NCBI RefSeq assembly: GCF_000423705.1
Contig: NZ_KE384082.1
Span: forward strand, 1 to 64,000
Reading direction: 5' to 3'
Origin: Stappia stellulata DSM 5886
GTDB lineage: Bacteria > Pseudomonadota > Alphaproteobacteria > Rhizobiales > Stappiaceae
DNA: 64,000 nt
Part shown: in pieces, positions 33,831 through 43,335 of the stretch
Layout: each line of letters begins with the position of its first letter
Numbering within the stretch: the stretch's first letter is position 1
The notes under the pieces: generated by a model
Told to the model about the DNA's origin: nothing
The model's database searches: none
What the model saw: the letters and a program-made list of their open reading frames with translations, nothing else
Translations under genes and position numbers: made by a program

Positions 33831-34703
33831 TCAGGCGGCTTTCAGACGGTCGAGAAAGGACACCACGGCCCCGGCGAACGCATCGTTGCGGTCCCCGGCA
33901 ACCATATGGCCGGCGCCCTTCACGTCGGCATATTGCGCATGGGGAACCAGCGTCATGAACTCCTCGACATGCGCATCGGTGACGAGCTCCGAACGCGTGC
34001 CGCGCACCAGCAGCACGGGGATGGTCAGCGCACGTGCCGCCGCCATCAGCCCTGCCTCGATGTGATGCGGCTCGTCCGCCTCGCCGTTGTCCCGCTGCTC
34101 GATGAAGCGCGGATCCCAATGCCAGCGATAGCGGCCGTCGGAATGCCGGCGCAGGTTCTTGGAAAGCCCGTCGAGCGATTTCGGTCGCGAACGATGCGGC
34201 AGGTAGCTGGCGATGGCGTCCGCTGCCTCCTCGACGTTGGCGAACCCGTCGTGCATCCGCTCGGCCATGAAGGAGACGATCTTGTTGATCCCCGTGGGAT
34301 CCATCCGCGGCGTGATGTCGACAAGCACCAGCGCCGACAAGGTGCCGGGCTTCAGCGCCCCTTCTGCCAACAGCGATGCGATCCCTCCGAGCGAGGCGCC
34401 GATGGCGATCGGTCGGCTGCCGGCCTCATCGGCGAACCGGTCTGCCACCGCCACGACATCGCGTCCGAATTCCTCGAACCGGTAACCGCCCCCCTCGACC
34501 CAGTCGCTGTCGCCATGGCCGCGCTGGTCGACGCTCCACGCCTGCAACCCGCCGCTGGCAAGCCGGGCTCCGGTCGCGTCCCAGGCGTGACGGGTCTGTC
34601 CGCCGCCGTGAAACAGAAGCGCGGGGCGACCGGTGTCGCCATACACATCCGCGATGAGCCTGTTGCCGTCGGCACCGGAAAGTTCGATCTGGCGCGCGCT
34701 CAT
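33831..34703 (-). CDS. Alpha/beta hydrolase
   Basis: Serine hydrolase fold of 290 aa. 'LLFHGGGQTRHAWD' is the oxyanion region, S104 in 'AIGASLGGIAS' the nucleophile, and a C-terminal His in 'GAGHMVAGD' completes the triad. 'WSVDQRGHGDSDW' is typical of epoxide hydrolase and haloperoxidase-like members. Its substrate is unknown. The ATG overlaps the stop of the preceding hydrolase gene (ATGA), and both sit under a LiuR-like operator, suggesting ester or thioester breakdown linked to acyl-CoA metabolism. Confidence 0.88.
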   Translation of the reverse strand: MSARQIELSGADGNRLIADVYGDTGRPALLFHGGGQTRHAWDATGARLASGGLQAWSVDQRGHGDSDWVEGGGYRFEEFGRDVVAVADRFADEAGSRPIAIGASLGGIASLLAEGALKPGTLSALVLVDITPRMDPTGINKIVSFMAERMHDGFANVEEAADAIASYLPHRSRPKSLDGLSKNLRRHSDGRYRWHWDPRFIEQRDNGEADEPHHIEAGLMAAARALTIPVLLVRGTRSELVTDAHVEEFMTLVPHAQYADVKGAGHMVAGDRNDAFAGAVVSFLDRLKAA

Positions 34704-35467
34704 GCCCCATCCACCCGCGCGACCGATTCCAGAAAGGCGAGCACGCCCGCCTTGTAGGCCTTGTCGCCGACGGCGACCATGTGATCGCGGTTGGGAATGT
34801 CGAGCACCTCGGCATGCGGCATCAGTCGCGCGAGGTCGGCGGCGGAGCCGGCAATCTCGTCCCGCGTTCCCACGGCGACCAGCACCGGCTGCGCGATCCT
34901 GGCGACCTCGTCCTGCGAGATCCTCTGGCGCGAGGAGCGCATGCAGGCGGCCAGCGCCTTGCGATCCGATTTGGTCTGGTCGGCAAAGGCGCGAAACGCC
35001 CGTCCGTTGCGGTCTTTCACATCGGAGAGCTTGTCCGCCTCCAGCGCGCTGGCGATGGGCTCGGGATTGCCGATCCCCGTGATCATTCCGTAGCCCAGCC
35101 CGCCGAAGATCGCGCTGCGCACGAGATCGGGATGGTTCAAGGTGAGAAAGGCGGTGATCCGCGCGCCCATCGAATAGCCCATCACGTCCACGCCGGTCAG
35201 ACCCAGATGCTCCAGAAGCCGCCTTGCGTCTTCAGCCATTGCCGGCGCGCCGTAGTCGTCGGGATCGTGACTGCCGTCGCTTTCGCCATGGCCGCGGTTG
35301 TCGATGGCAATCACCCGGCGTCCGGCCTTGACCAGCATCTCCACCCAGCCGGGATAGACCCAGTTTACCGATTTGTTCGAGGCAAACCCGTGGATCAGCA
35401 AAATGGGCTCTCCCTCGCCCTCGTCCAGATAAGCAAGCCGGAGCCCTGCGGAGTCGAAATGCGGCAT
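34700..35467 (-). CDS. Alpha/beta hydrolase, first gene of a two-hydrolase operon
   Basis: Hydrolase of 255 aa. 'PILLIHGFASNKSVNW' is followed by 'VIAIDNRGHGESDG', nucleophile S99 in 'DVMGYSMGARI', and the His in 'IPNRDHMVAVGD'. It differs clearly in sequence from the second hydrolase, so they are not a recent duplication. The ATG at 35465-35467 lies 12 bp from a LiuR-type palindrome, so repression at the start site is likely. Substrate unknown. Confidence 0.88.
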   Translation of the reverse strand: MPHFDSAGLRLAYLDEGEGEPILLIHGFASNKSVNWVYPGWVEMLVKAGRRVIAIDNRGHGESDGSHDPDDYGAPAMAEDARRLLEHLGLTGVDVMGYSMGARITAFLTLNHPDLVRSAIFGGLGYGMITGIGNPEPIASALEADKLSDVKDRNGRAFRAFADQTKSDRKALAACMRSSRQRISQDEVARIAQPVLVAVGTRDEIAGSAADLARLMPHAEVLDIPNRDHMVAVGDKAYKAGVLAFLESVARVDGA

Positions 35468-35479
35468 GATGATATTACC

Positions 35480-35495
35480 TTGACGTAAACGTAAA
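35480..35495 (-). promoter_or_regulatory. Candidate LiuR-type operator
   Basis: TTGACGTAAACGTAAA, which reads TTTACGTTTACGTCAA on the transcribed strand, resembles the published consensus of the MerR-family regulator LiuR of branched-chain amino acid and fatty acid catabolism. It sits 12 bp upstream of the first hydrolase ATG. I rely on memory of the motif; no LiuR gene is in the window. Confidence 0.55.
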
Positions 35496-35702
35496 AACAC
35501 GAGCCGCTAAGATAGAGGCACAAGACGGGGATGAAAACCCCGCGCCCGCCGGCAGGACTTCCGCAACACCGGCCCGGCCCGGCCCTGGCGGCGCACCAGC
35601 GTCTGCGGCGCACGCATTTCCCGCCCGCGCCCCCTGTTCAAGCGCGCAGTTCCTGCGTATGGTCCGCGCACTTGGCAACCACAAGAACGACGGATGGTCA
35701 CG

Positions 35703-35954
35703 ATGGCGGATGGTGTCGTCCCCCACTTTCAAAACGACACCGGTCTCGAGCGGATCGAGATCGGCGCGAAGGAATTCAAGTGCATTGGCGCCAAGCCGCC
35801 TTTCGATCACCCGCATGTCTATCTCGACATGGGCGGCGACAGCGAAATCGTGTGTCCCTATTGCTCGACGCTCTATCGCCACAACCCGGCGCTTGAACCG
35901 TCGCAGGCCGACCCTGCCGACTGCGTCTGGTCCGCCGCTCCCGTCACCGTTTGA
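35703..35954 (+). CDS. Zinc-finger (CHCC, NDUFS6-like) domain protein
   Basis: Protein of 83 aa with the pattern C-x8-H-x14-C-x2-C: 'EFKCIGAKPPFDHPHVYLDM' followed by 'EIVCPYCSTLYRHNP'. In alphaproteobacteria this family is the bacterial counterpart of complex I subunit NDUFS6 and binds one Zn. It probably belongs to NADH:ubiquinone oxidoreductase, although the nuo operon is not here. Confidence 0.92.
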   Translation: MADGVVPHFQNDTGLERIEIGAKEFKCIGAKPPFDHPHVYLDMGGDSEIVCPYCSTLYRHNPALEPSQADPADCVWSAAPVTV

Positions 35955-36028
35955 ACCGACGCTCATCGCGATGAGCCGTCGACGGTCACGCCATGCGGCC
36001 GGCGACCGCCCCTGAAGACACAGCGCCA

Positions 36029-37225
36029 ATGGCCTCCACCCCGCAGGATACCCTTTTCATTGCCGGCGCAGGGATCGGCGGACTGACGGCAGCGATTGCC
36101 CTGTCGCGTCGCGCCCGTCCGGTCACGGTGCTTGAAGCAGCCCCCGCGCTGGACCCGATCGGGTCCGGCCTGCAACTGTCGCCGAACGCCCTTCATGTCC
36201 TGCGCGGGCTCGGGCTGGAGGAGGCGGTTCGTCGCGAGGCCGTCGCGCCCGATGCGATCCGTGTGATGTCGGCGCGCAACGGCAAGCCGATTGCCGAAAT
36301 CCCGCTCGGGCCGGCTGCTGAGGCGCGTTACGGCGCGCCCTATCTCGTGATCCACCGGGGCGATCTTCAGCATGTCCTTGTTGATGCTGCCAGAGCCTCC
36401 GCCGGGATCGATCTGCGACTTGGCACCCGCGTGCGCGATGCCCGCCAGAACGCCGATGCGGTACAGGTCGAGATCGAGACCGCAACGGGCAACGACCACC
36501 TGAGCGGCGGCGCGCTCGTCGGCGCCGACGGTGTGTGGTCGAACGTTCGCCGCCGCGTCATGGGCCTGCGCCAGGCCGTCTTCAGCGGCCGCACGGCCTA
36601 CCGCGCCGTGATTCCCATCGAACGGGTGCCGGCAAAATGGCGCAGCGCGACCGGCCTGTGGCTCGGCCCCCGCGCGCATGTCGTGCATTACCCGGTATCC
36701 GGTGGCAAGCAGTTCAACATCGTCGCGCTCGTCGCCGAGGACTGGCAGGAGGAAAGCTGGTCCACGCCGGCCGACACGTCCGCCCTGCTCGCGCGGTTCG
36801 GAGCCTGGCCGGGCGAATGCCGCGACCTGCTCTCCCTGCCCGACACATATCTCAAGTGGGCGCTATGCGGCATGGACCCGGGAACGAGCTGGGTGAACGG
36901 CCGTTTCGCGCTTCTGGGCGATGCGGCGCACGCCATGCTTCCCTTCGCCGCGCAAGGGGCCGGCATGTCGATCGAGGATGCCGACGCGCTCGCGCGTGCC
37001 ATCGACACGACCGACCGTCTGCCGGATGCGCTGTCGCGCTATCAGGCCGAACGACAGGACCGGGCAGAGAGCGTTCTGCGCCTCGCCAGAGCCAACGACC
37101 GCGTCTATCACATGTCCGCTCCGATGGCGCTCGCACGCGACGCCGTCATGAAGGGTCTTGGCGGAGAGCGGCTTCTCGCGCGCCTCGATTGGCTGTATGG
37201 ATGGCGCCCGCCCGAAGGCCGGTGA
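36029..37225 (+). CDS. FAD-dependent aromatic monooxygenase (salicylate hydroxylase-like)
   Basis: Class A flavin monooxygenase of 398 aa. The dinucleotide motif GAGIGG is at ~13-18. 'HRGDLQHVLVDAA', the DG motif in 'GGALVGADGVWSNVRR', and the FAD-ribityl motif 'LLGDAAHAMLPFAAQGAG' follow. It would hydroxylate an aromatic acid with NAD(P)H and O2. No ring-cleavage genes are adjacent, so the substrate is open (UbiH-like or salicylate-type). The ATG at 36029 fits the family; one at 35993 is possible. Confidence 0.88.
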   Translation: MASTPQDTLFIAGAGIGGLTAAIALSRRARPVTVLEAAPALDPIGSGLQLSPNALHVLRGLGLEEAVRREAVAPDAIRVMSARNGKPIAEIPLGPAAEARYGAPYLVIHRGDLQHVLVDAARASAGIDLRLGTRVRDARQNADAVQVEIETATGNDHLSGGALVGADGVWSNVRRRVMGLRQAVFSGRTAYRAVIPIERVPAKWRSATGLWLGPRAHVVHYPVSGGKQFNIVALVAEDWQEESWSTPADTSALLARFGAWPGECRDLLSLPDTYLKWALCGMDPGTSWVNGRFALLGDAAHAMLPFAAQGAGMSIEDADALARAIDTTDRLPDALSRYQAERQDRAESVLRLARANDRVYHMSAPMALARDAVMKGLGGERLLARLDWLYGWRPPEGR

Positions 37226-37266
37226 GGCCTCGGCAGGCATTGCGCGCAAACCGAAAAGGCAAGGCT

Positions 37267-38013
37267 ATGACAACGCAGGCGACCGGTGACATCGTGACGG
37301 CCGGGTTTGTCGTCATCGGCGACGAGATCCTGTCAGGCCGCACCAAGGACAAGAACATCGGCTATCTGGCCGAATTCCTGACCGCCATCGGCGTGGACCT
37401 CTCCGAGGTTCGCATCGTGCCGGACGTCGAGGAGCGGATCGTCGAGGCGGTCAACGCCCTGCGCGAGCGCTACACCTATGTCTTCACCTCCGGCGGCATC
37501 GGCCCGACCCACGACGACATCACCGCGGATGCCATCGCGAAGGCCTTTGGCGTATCCGCCGATCACGATCCGCGCGCCGTGGAAATCCTCACCGCTTTCT
37601 ACCCGCAAGGCCAGCTCACCGATGCGCGGCTGCGCATGGCGCGCATCCCTCAAGGCGCCGACCTGATCGAGAATGCCGTTTCCAGGGCTCCCGGCTTTCG
37701 CATCGGCAATGTGCATGTCATGGCCGGCGTGCCGGCGGTCATGCAGGCGATGCTGGACGCCATTGCCCCCACCTTGAAGACGGGCAAGAAGATGCATTCC
37801 ACCGCGATCGACGCGGATGTGCCGGAAAGCCGGATCGCCGCCGCGCTCGGCGCGATCCAGGACGCCCATGCCGGCGTCATGATCGGCTCCTACCCGCGCT
37901 CCAACGACGGACGTTTCTCGACCCAGATCGTTGTGCGCTCGCGCGACGTCGAAGCCATGACCGCGGCAGCCGACGCGATTCGCGCCGCGGTCGCCGACCA
38001 GATTACCGCCTGA
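37267..38013 (+). CDS. Competence/damage-inducible protein A (molybdopterin-binding fold)
   Basis: CinA N-terminal-type protein of 248 aa with the MoCF/MoaB fold: '[20 protein letters not shown]', '[20 protein letters not shown]' and '[16 protein letters not shown]'. The C-terminal amidohydrolase half of full-length CinA is missing, as is normal in rhizobia. The family may act in nucleotide-sugar or NAD repair. It lies 41 bp after the monooxygenase and 31 bp before gpt. Confidence 0.92.
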   Translation: MTTQATGDIVTAGFVVIGDEILSGRTKDKNIGYLAEFLTAIGVDLSEVRIVPDVEERIVEAVNALRERYTYVFTSGGIGPTHDDITADAIAKAFGVSADHDPRAVEILTAFYPQGQLTDARLRMARIPQGADLIENAVSRAPGFRIGNVHVMAGVPAVMQAMLDAIAPTLKTGKKMHSTAIDADVPESRIAAALGAIQDAHAGVMIGSYPRSNDGRFSTQIVVRSRDVEAMTAAADAIRAAVADQITA

Positions 38014-38044
38014 CACCCCGTCTTTCGAACAGGACACGACCCCG

Positions 38045-38554
38045 ATGGAAAACCCGCAACAGCCGAAAGCCTTTCCCGTTTCCTGGGACCAGTTCCACCG
38101 CGACAGCCGCGCCCTTGCGTGGCGCCTGTCGGGACAGGGAACGTGGGAAGCCATCGTCTGCATCACCCGGGGCGGCCTCGTGCCCGCCGCCATCGTCGCA
38201 CGTGAACTCGGCATCCGCATGATCGAGACCGTCTGCATCGCCTCCTATCACGACTACGAGGAACAGGGCGACCTGCAGATCATCAAGACGGTCGGCGAAA
38301 GCGTCGTCAACCTGAACGGCGGCCAGGGCGCAAGCGTCCTCGTCATCGACGACCTCGTCGACACCGGCAAGACGGCGCGGGTTGTGCGCGACATGCTGCC
38401 GGACGCGCATTTCGCCACCGTTTATGCCAAGCCGATGGGACGGCCGCTGGTCGACACCTTCGTGACCGAGGTCTCACAGGACACCTGGATCTATTTTCCC
38501 TGGGACATGGGCTGGCAGTTCCAGCCGCCAATCGCGAAGAGCACGCAGAGCTGA
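38045..38554 (+). CDS. gpt: Xanthine phosphoribosyltransferase
   Basis: Purine salvage enzyme of 169 aa that converts xanthine or guanine plus PRPP to nucleotides. The PRPP motif is '[17 protein letters not shown]', with '[17 protein letters not shown]' near the N-terminus and '[12 protein letters not shown]' at the base-binding end. It probably shares a transcript with the CinA-like gene. Confidence 0.95.
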   Translation: MENPQQPKAFPVSWDQFHRDSRALAWRLSGQGTWEAIVCITRGGLVPAAIVARELGIRMIETVCIASYHDYEEQGDLQIIKTVGESVVNLNGGQGASVLVIDDLVDTGKTARVVRDMLPDAHFATVYAKPMGRPLVDTFVTEVSQDTWIYFPWDMGWQFQPPIAKSTQS

Positions 38555-38670
38555 CGCCGGCGTTCACATTGCGCCCCCCGGCCTTGCACAGGGTGCATGG
38601 CAGCCGCGCCCTCTCAAAAAAGTGAGTGCATGTCCATATTTCGGCGCATTTTCCAGCGCTATAACGACGC

Positions 38671-39042
38671 ATGAGTTCAATTCGTCACAGCGCCCGGCGC
38701 GCACTCGTCCTCGCTTTGCTGTTGCTGGCGTCGCTCCACATCGACGTCGCGACGCCGCGCGCAATGACGGCACCGAGCGTCGGGGCGACCGAGGGCGACA
38801 CCCTGGTCTCCGCCTCCAGGAGCACGGTAACGACGGGAACCGCTGCGATCGCGGCCGCCGATGCCGCGGCCGACGCGACCTCTGGCCGGGACTGCGGGCG
38901 GGCGGGCTCCTGTGTCGTCTACACCGTTCCCTTCGCTCCCCTTCTGGGCGGCCCCGCGGGCCATCCGGAACGGCATTTGCCCAGCGTCTGGCGCGCACCG
39001 GCGCCGGTTGCGATGGGACAGCAGACGCCGCCTCCGCGCTGA
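38671..39042 (+). CDS. Possible small exported protein, unknown function
   Basis: Open frame of 123 aa. It has a plausible signal peptide ('RRALVLALLLLASLHIDVA'), an Ala/Thr-rich middle and two cysteines in 'GRDCGRAGSCVVYTV'. No family is recognised and the ribosome site is weak. Its G+C matches the surroundings, so chance cannot be excluded. It fills most of the 561-bp gap between gpt and the L,D-transpeptidase. Confidence 0.42.
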   Translation: MSSIRHSARRALVLALLLLASLHIDVATPRAMTAPSVGATEGDTLVSASRSTVTTGTAAIAAADAAADATSGRDCGRAGSCVVYTVPFAPLLGGPAGHPERHLPSVWRAPAPVAMGQQTPPPR

Positions 39043-39115
39043 AGGCGCCCGACACCACCGGCCATAGATCTTCCGCCGCCGCGCGACACGCCGGCAGCAG
39101 TGCTTTTCTCATGAC

Positions 39116-39835
39116 ATGCGACACACAATGACACACTCCGTTGCCAACACGACCACCCTCACGCGCCGCGCCCTGATCACCGGGGCCGCGGGCCTGGCCC
39201 TTGCAGGCTGCACGACCGGAACAGCCCGGCGCCCGGCGCCGGGAACCGCCCCGGTCGCCGGACGGCCCGCGATCGACCCCTACTACCGGGCGATGTATGC
39301 GGCGATGCCTCAGGAAAAATTCCCGATTCCCGCCGTCGACCTGCGCAAGCTCGACCCCGTCTACTTCCGTCAGGTCGTGGACTATCCCACGCAGGAACGC
39401 CCCGGAACGCTGGTCGTCGACACCCCGAACCGGTTTCTCTATCTGGTGATGGAAAACGGGCAGGCATTGCGCTACGGCGTCGGCATCGGCCGGGCCGGCT
39501 TCTCCTGGGGCGGGCGCGCGCGCATCGCCTACAAGCGGGCGTGGCCGACCTGGACGCCGCCGGCGGAAATGATCGAGCGCCAGCCGGAGCTGGAGAAATA
39601 CCGCAACGGCATGGAGCCGGGCCTGCAGAACCCGCTCGGCGCCCGCGCGCTCTACATCTTCGAGGGCGGTCGCGACACGATCTACCGCGTGCATGGCACG
39701 ATGGAGGTCTGGTCCATCGGCAAGGCGGTCTCGTCGGGCTGCGTGCGCCTGCTCAACCAGGACATCATCGACCTGGCGGCGCGGGTGCCCAACAACGCGC
39801 CCATCATCGTGCAGCAGGGTGCCGGCGTCGCGTAG
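39116..39835 (+). CDS. L,D-transpeptidase (YkuD) lipoprotein
   Basis: Envelope enzyme of 239 aa forming 3-3 peptidoglycan crosslinks or attaching proteins to peptidoglycan. 'TRRALITGAAGLALAGC' combines a twin-Arg-type signal with a lipobox (Cys32). The YkuD motif is 'RVHGTMEVWSIGKAVSSGCV' with H193 and catalytic C209. An ATG at codon 5 is an alternative start. A second, truncated homologue lies at 63609. Confidence 0.9.
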   Translation: MRHTMTHSVANTTTLTRRALITGAAGLALAGCTTGTARRPAPGTAPVAGRPAIDPYYRAMYAAMPQEKFPIPAVDLRKLDPVYFRQVVDYPTQERPGTLVVDTPNRFLYLVMENGQALRYGVGIGRAGFSWGGRARIAYKRAWPTWTPPAEMIERQPELEKYRNGMEPGLQNPLGARALYIFEGGRDTIYRVHGTMEVWSIGKAVSSGCVRLLNQDIIDLAARVPNNAPIIVQQGAGVA

Positions 39836-39848
39836 CCGCGGCCGCGTC

Positions 39849-40553
39849 TCACGGATCGAGGACAACCAGGCGATCGGCTGCAATTTCCGTCACGCTGACA
39901 GAGCAGCCGATGGCATAGGCCTCCACGCCCGCCGCCCGCGCGGCATCGAAGGCGGCCGCATAGGCGGGATCGATGTCGCGTGCCAGGGACAACCTCGCGC
40001 AATCGCCGCGCTGCACCAGATAGACCATCGCGGCCCGCGCCCCGGCAGCCACCATATCCGACATCTCCACCAGATGCTTCGCGCCGCGTGCGGTCACCGA
40101 ATCGGGAAATTCCGCAAGACCGGCGCTGCGCATCAGATGCACATTCTTGACCTCGACGTAGGTCAGCGTAGCGTCCTCCGCCGCCAACAGGATGTCGATG
40201 CGCGAATTCCGCCCGTATTTCACCTCACGGCGCAGGCCAATGAAACCGGAAAGCTCCGGGATCAGCCCCGCCCGCAGCGCATCTTCCACCAGCGCGTTGG
40301 GATGTGCGGTGTTGATGCCGACCAGCGTTCCGTCCGCCTCCACGATCTCCCAGGAATACCGCAGCTTGCGCTTCGGGTTGTCCGACAGCGAGAGATAAAC
40401 GCGCGCGCCCTCCTCCTTCAGACCCAGCATCGCGCCGGGATTGGCGCAATGGGCCGTGACCGTCTCGCCGGTCCCGTCGAGCACCACATCGGCGAGGAAG
40501 CGCTTGTAGCGGCGCTTGAGCCGTCCGGACAGCAAGGGAGAGGAAAAGCGCAA
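39849..40553 (-). CDS. sfsA: SfsA family DNA-binding/nuclease-like protein
   Basis: Protein of 234 aa with '[20 protein letters not shown]', '[12 protein letters not shown]', '[10 protein letters not shown]' and '[10 protein letters not shown]', a PD-(D/E)XK-like core. SfsA was named for sugar fermentation stimulation in E. coli; its role is unsettled. No ATG fits; a TTG at 40551-40553 preceded by GGAG gives the expected start just before '[11 protein letters not shown]'. It lies 25 bp after trkH on the same strand, so translation of both from one mRNA is likely. Confidence 0.92.
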   Translation of the reverse strand: MRFSSPLLSGRLKRRYKRFLADVVLDGTGETVTAHCANPGAMLGLKEEGARVYLSLSDNPKRKLRYSWEIVEADGTLVGINTAHPNALVEDALRAGLIPELSGFIGLRREVKYGRNSRIDILLAAEDATLTYVEVKNVHLMRSAGLAEFPDSVTARGAKHLVEMSDMVAAGARAAMVYLVQRGDCARLSLARDIDPAYAAAFDAARAAGVEAYAIGCSVSVTEIAADRLVVLDP

Positions 40554-40578
40554 GACCGGAGCTCCCGGAACAAAAGTC

Positions 40579-42024
40579 TCAGCGCGACCAGAAATCCGGA
40601 TCGAGCAGGACGAGGACGGTGAAAAGCTCCAGGCGTCCCATAAGCATGGCGAAGGACAGGATCCACTTGGCGCCATCGGGAAGCGGGGCGAAGTTGCCGG
40701 TCGGCCCGATGATGGGGCCGAGCCCCGGGCCGACGTTGCCAACCGCGGTCGCGGCGGCCGACAGCGCCGTCACGAGGTCGAGGTCGAAGCCGGCAAGCGC
40801 CAGGGTCAGCACGCCGACCGTGCCCATGTAGACCACCAGGAAAGCCAGGACGGAGAAGGAGAGTTCGGTCGTCAGCCGCGCCTTGCCGTAGGATTCCGGC
40901 AGCACGCGGTTGGGGCGCACCATGCGCCTGAGATGCGCGCGCACGGTGCCGAAAAACACCAGAAAGCGGAAGATCTTGATGCCGCCCGTGGTCGAGCCGG
41001 TGCAGCCGCCGACGAATTTCAGCAAGAGCACCAGCACCACGACCGGCGCCCCCCAGGTGGTATAGTCGCCGAAGGCATAGCCCGTTCCGGTCACGACCGA
41101 GATCATGTTGAAGGCCGACATGCGCAACGCATCGCCGAAGGGGACACGGTGCTGCAGGCCGAGATAGACCGTCACCGCCAGCGAAACGAGCACGACGAAT
41201 CCGAAGAAGGCACGCACCTGCGGATCACGCCACAGCGCGAGCGGCTCGCCACGCAAGGCCTGGATCAGCAGCACGAAGGGCAGCGACCCGATCAGCATGA
41301 ACACGATGGCGACCCAGGCCGTCGACGGATTGGTGAAATAGCTGAAGGACACGTCGTGGGTGGAATAGCCACCGGTGGCGATGGTCGTGAAGGCATGGTT
41401 GACCGCATCGAACACGCTCATCCCGGAGACCCAATAGGCCAGCGCGCAGAGCAGCGTCAGGAACAGATAGGAAAAGCCGATCAGACGCACCAGCTCGATC
41501 GAGCGGGCGACGATCTTCTCGCTGCGGTCGGAGCTTTCCGTCTGGAAAAGCTGCATGCCGCCGATCTTGAGGAACGGCAGCAACACGATGGCCATGACGA
41601 TGATGCCGACGCCGCCCATCCACTGCATCAGCGAGCGCCACACCAGAAGGCCCGGCGGCAGGCCGTCGAGACCAGACAGGACGGTGGACCCCGTGGTGGT
41701 GAAGCCGGACACGGCCTCGAACACGGCATCGGCATAGCCGATGCCCAGCCACAGGAAGGGCAACGCCCCGAAGGCCGGCAGCGACATCCAGGCGAGCGTC
41801 GTCAGCACGAAGGTCTGACGCATGTTCAGCCCCTCGCTGAGCGAACCGCCGACCGCGACCGACAGGAGCAGCCCGGTCAGCCCGGTGACCAGCGCCGACA
41901 TGACGAAGGCCTGCCAGTCGGCATTGCGCGCGGCCACATCCACCATCGCCGGGATCAGCATGGCGGTGGCAAGGCCCACATAGAGGAAGCCGAGAACGTT
42001 GAGAACAGGGCGCAGCGAGATCAC
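40579..42024 (-). CDS. TrkH-family potassium uptake membrane subunit
   Basis: Ten-plus-helix membrane protein of 481 aa. Four pore loops carry Gly-containing filters, for example '[10 protein letters not shown]', '[13 protein letters not shown]', '[12 protein letters not shown]' and '[13 protein letters not shown]'. It imports K+ with a cytosolic TrkA-type partner, which is not encoded here. The start is a GTG at 42022-42024 with a weak ribosome site. Confidence 0.93.
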   Translation of the reverse strand: MISLRPVLNVLGFLYVGLATAMLIPAMVDVAARNADWQAFVMSALVTGLTGLLLSVAVGGSLSEGLNMRQTFVLTTLAWMSLPAFGALPFLWLGIGYADAVFEAVSGFTTTGSTVLSGLDGLPPGLLVWRSLMQWMGGVGIIVMAIVLLPFLKIGGMQLFQTESSDRSEKIVARSIELVRLIGFSYLFLTLLCALAYWVSGMSVFDAVNHAFTTIATGGYSTHDVSFSYFTNPSTAWVAIVFMLIGSLPFVLLIQALRGEPLALWRDPQVRAFFGFVVLVSLAVTVYLGLQHRVPFGDALRMSAFNMISVVTGTGYAFGDYTTWGAPVVVLVLLLKFVGGCTGSTTGGIKIFRFLVFFGTVRAHLRRMVRPNRVLPESYGKARLTTELSFSVLAFLVVYMGTVGVLTLALAGFDLDLVTALSAAATAVGNVGPGLGPIIGPTGNFAPLPDGAKWILSFAMLMGRLELFTVLVLLDPDFWSR

Positions 42025-42130
42025 GTGTCGGGCGTCTTTCGTCGTCTACGGTCCATCTGGCGTCTTGCACCGCACCTGCCGCGCCGCATCCGCCATACGC
42101 CGTTTGCCGGCAATTGCGATCAGGTCAAAC

Positions 42131-42215
42131 TGGTGCGGACGGCGGGACTCGAACCCGCATGGCCGGGGCCGAGGGATTTTAAGTCCCTTGTGTCTACCAA
42201 TTCCACCACGTCCGC
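42131..42215 (-). tRNA. tRNA-Leu (anticodon TAA)
   Basis: An 85-nt class II tRNA. The acceptor GCGGACG pairs with CGTCCGC, the anticodon loop CTTAAAA gives TAA, a long variable arm and GGTTCGAGTCC-type T-arm follow, and CCA is encoded at 42131-42133. It is independent of its neighbours, 107 bp upstream of trkH. Confidence 0.97.
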
Positions 42216-42480
42216 GCATGTTCTGGGTACCCGCCCGCGCGCGGGCGCGCAAGAGGCATCGGCCCGAGCCGGCCTCCGCGCGAACGCAACCGGCCCGGGC
42301 GCCGGATTTCCGGCTGCGCGGCGGAATGCGCATTGCACCCGTGGTCCGCGCGTTTTATGGCTATAAGTCAGTTCAGGACACGCACGGACACCCGGTGCGG
42401 CCCGATCGACGCGCGCGACCCCGCGCGTCGGATCGCAATCCATGGCCCGCCGGGTGGCCTCTCATGCAGACGGAAATCCG

Positions 42481-43314
42481 ATGGTCACATACATCGACGC
42501 CGAAACGGCTCCCCTCAAGAACACCGGACAGATCCGGCTCTACGGCCCGAAGGACTTCGAGGCAATGCACCGCGCCGGCCAGCTGACGGCCCGCTGTCTC
42601 GATGCGCTTGCCGCACGGATCAGGCCCGGCACGACGACGCAGGAGATCGACGACTTCGTTTTTGCCTTCGGCGAGGAACACAACGCGATCCCCGCGACGC
42701 TGAACTATCGCGGCTACACGAAGTCGAGCTGCACCTCGATCAATCACGTCGTCTGTCACGGCATTCCCAACGAGAAGCCCTTGAAGGACGGCGACATCGT
42801 CAACATCGACGTCACCTTCATTCTCGACGGCTGGCACGGCGATTCCAGCCGCATGTACACGGTCGGGCGTCCGAAACGCGCGGCCGAGCGCCTGATCGAG
42901 GTCACCTACGAGTCGCTGCTGCGCGGCATCGAGGCCGCCCGCCCGGGCAACACCACCGGCGATATCGGCGCGGCGATCCAGTCCTATGTCGAAGCCGAGC
43001 GCTGTTCGGTCGTGCGCGATTTCTGCGGCCATGGCGTCGGACGACTGTTTCACGACATGCCCAACATCCTGCACTACGGCCGGCCCGGCGAGGGCATCGA
43101 GCTGAGGCCGGGGATGATCTTCACCATCGAACCGATGGTCAATCTGGGCCGCCCGCACGTGAAGGTCCTGTCGGATGGCTGGACCGCCGTGACCCGCGAC
43201 CGCTCGCTGACGGCGCAATTCGAACATTCGGTCGGCATCACCGAAACCGGCTGCGAAATCTTCACGCTGTCGCCAGCCGGGCTCGACAATCCCGCCGCGC
43301 ACGCCCCCTCCTGA
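42481..43314 (+). CDS. map: Type I methionine aminopeptidase
   Basis: Removes the N-terminal Met from new proteins. It is 277 aa. Metal ligands are readable in 'NIDVTFILDGWHGDSSRMY' (two Asp), 'FCGHGVGRLFH' (His), 'FTIEPMV' (Glu) and 'AQFEHSVGIT' (Glu). The ATG at 42481 fits the family; a start 39 bp upstream lacks support. It is followed 21 bp later by radC, a common rhizobial order. Confidence 0.96.
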   Translation: MVTYIDAETAPLKNTGQIRLYGPKDFEAMHRAGQLTARCLDALAARIRPGTTTQEIDDFVFAFGEEHNAIPATLNYRGYTKSSCTSINHVVCHGIPNEKPLKDGDIVNIDVTFILDGWHGDSSRMYTVGRPKRAAERLIEVTYESLLRGIEAARPGNTTGDIGAAIQSYVEAERCSVVRDFCGHGVGRLFHDMPNILHYGRPGEGIELRPGMIFTIEPMVNLGRPHVKVLSDGWTAVTRDRSLTAQFEHSVGITETGCEIFTLSPAGLDNPAAHAPS

Positions 43315-43335
43315 CGGTGCGAGAGGGGCGCGCGG

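Noticed and set aside
40516-42366. A 616-codon open frame opposite trkH and sfsA
   Set aside because: Extremely Gln/His/Arg-rich translation, typical of antisense frames; the sense genes are well supported.
42216-42480. Extra gene between tRNA-Leu and map
   Set aside because: Open frames there run through the tRNA or into map in the wrong frame and lack ribosome sites.
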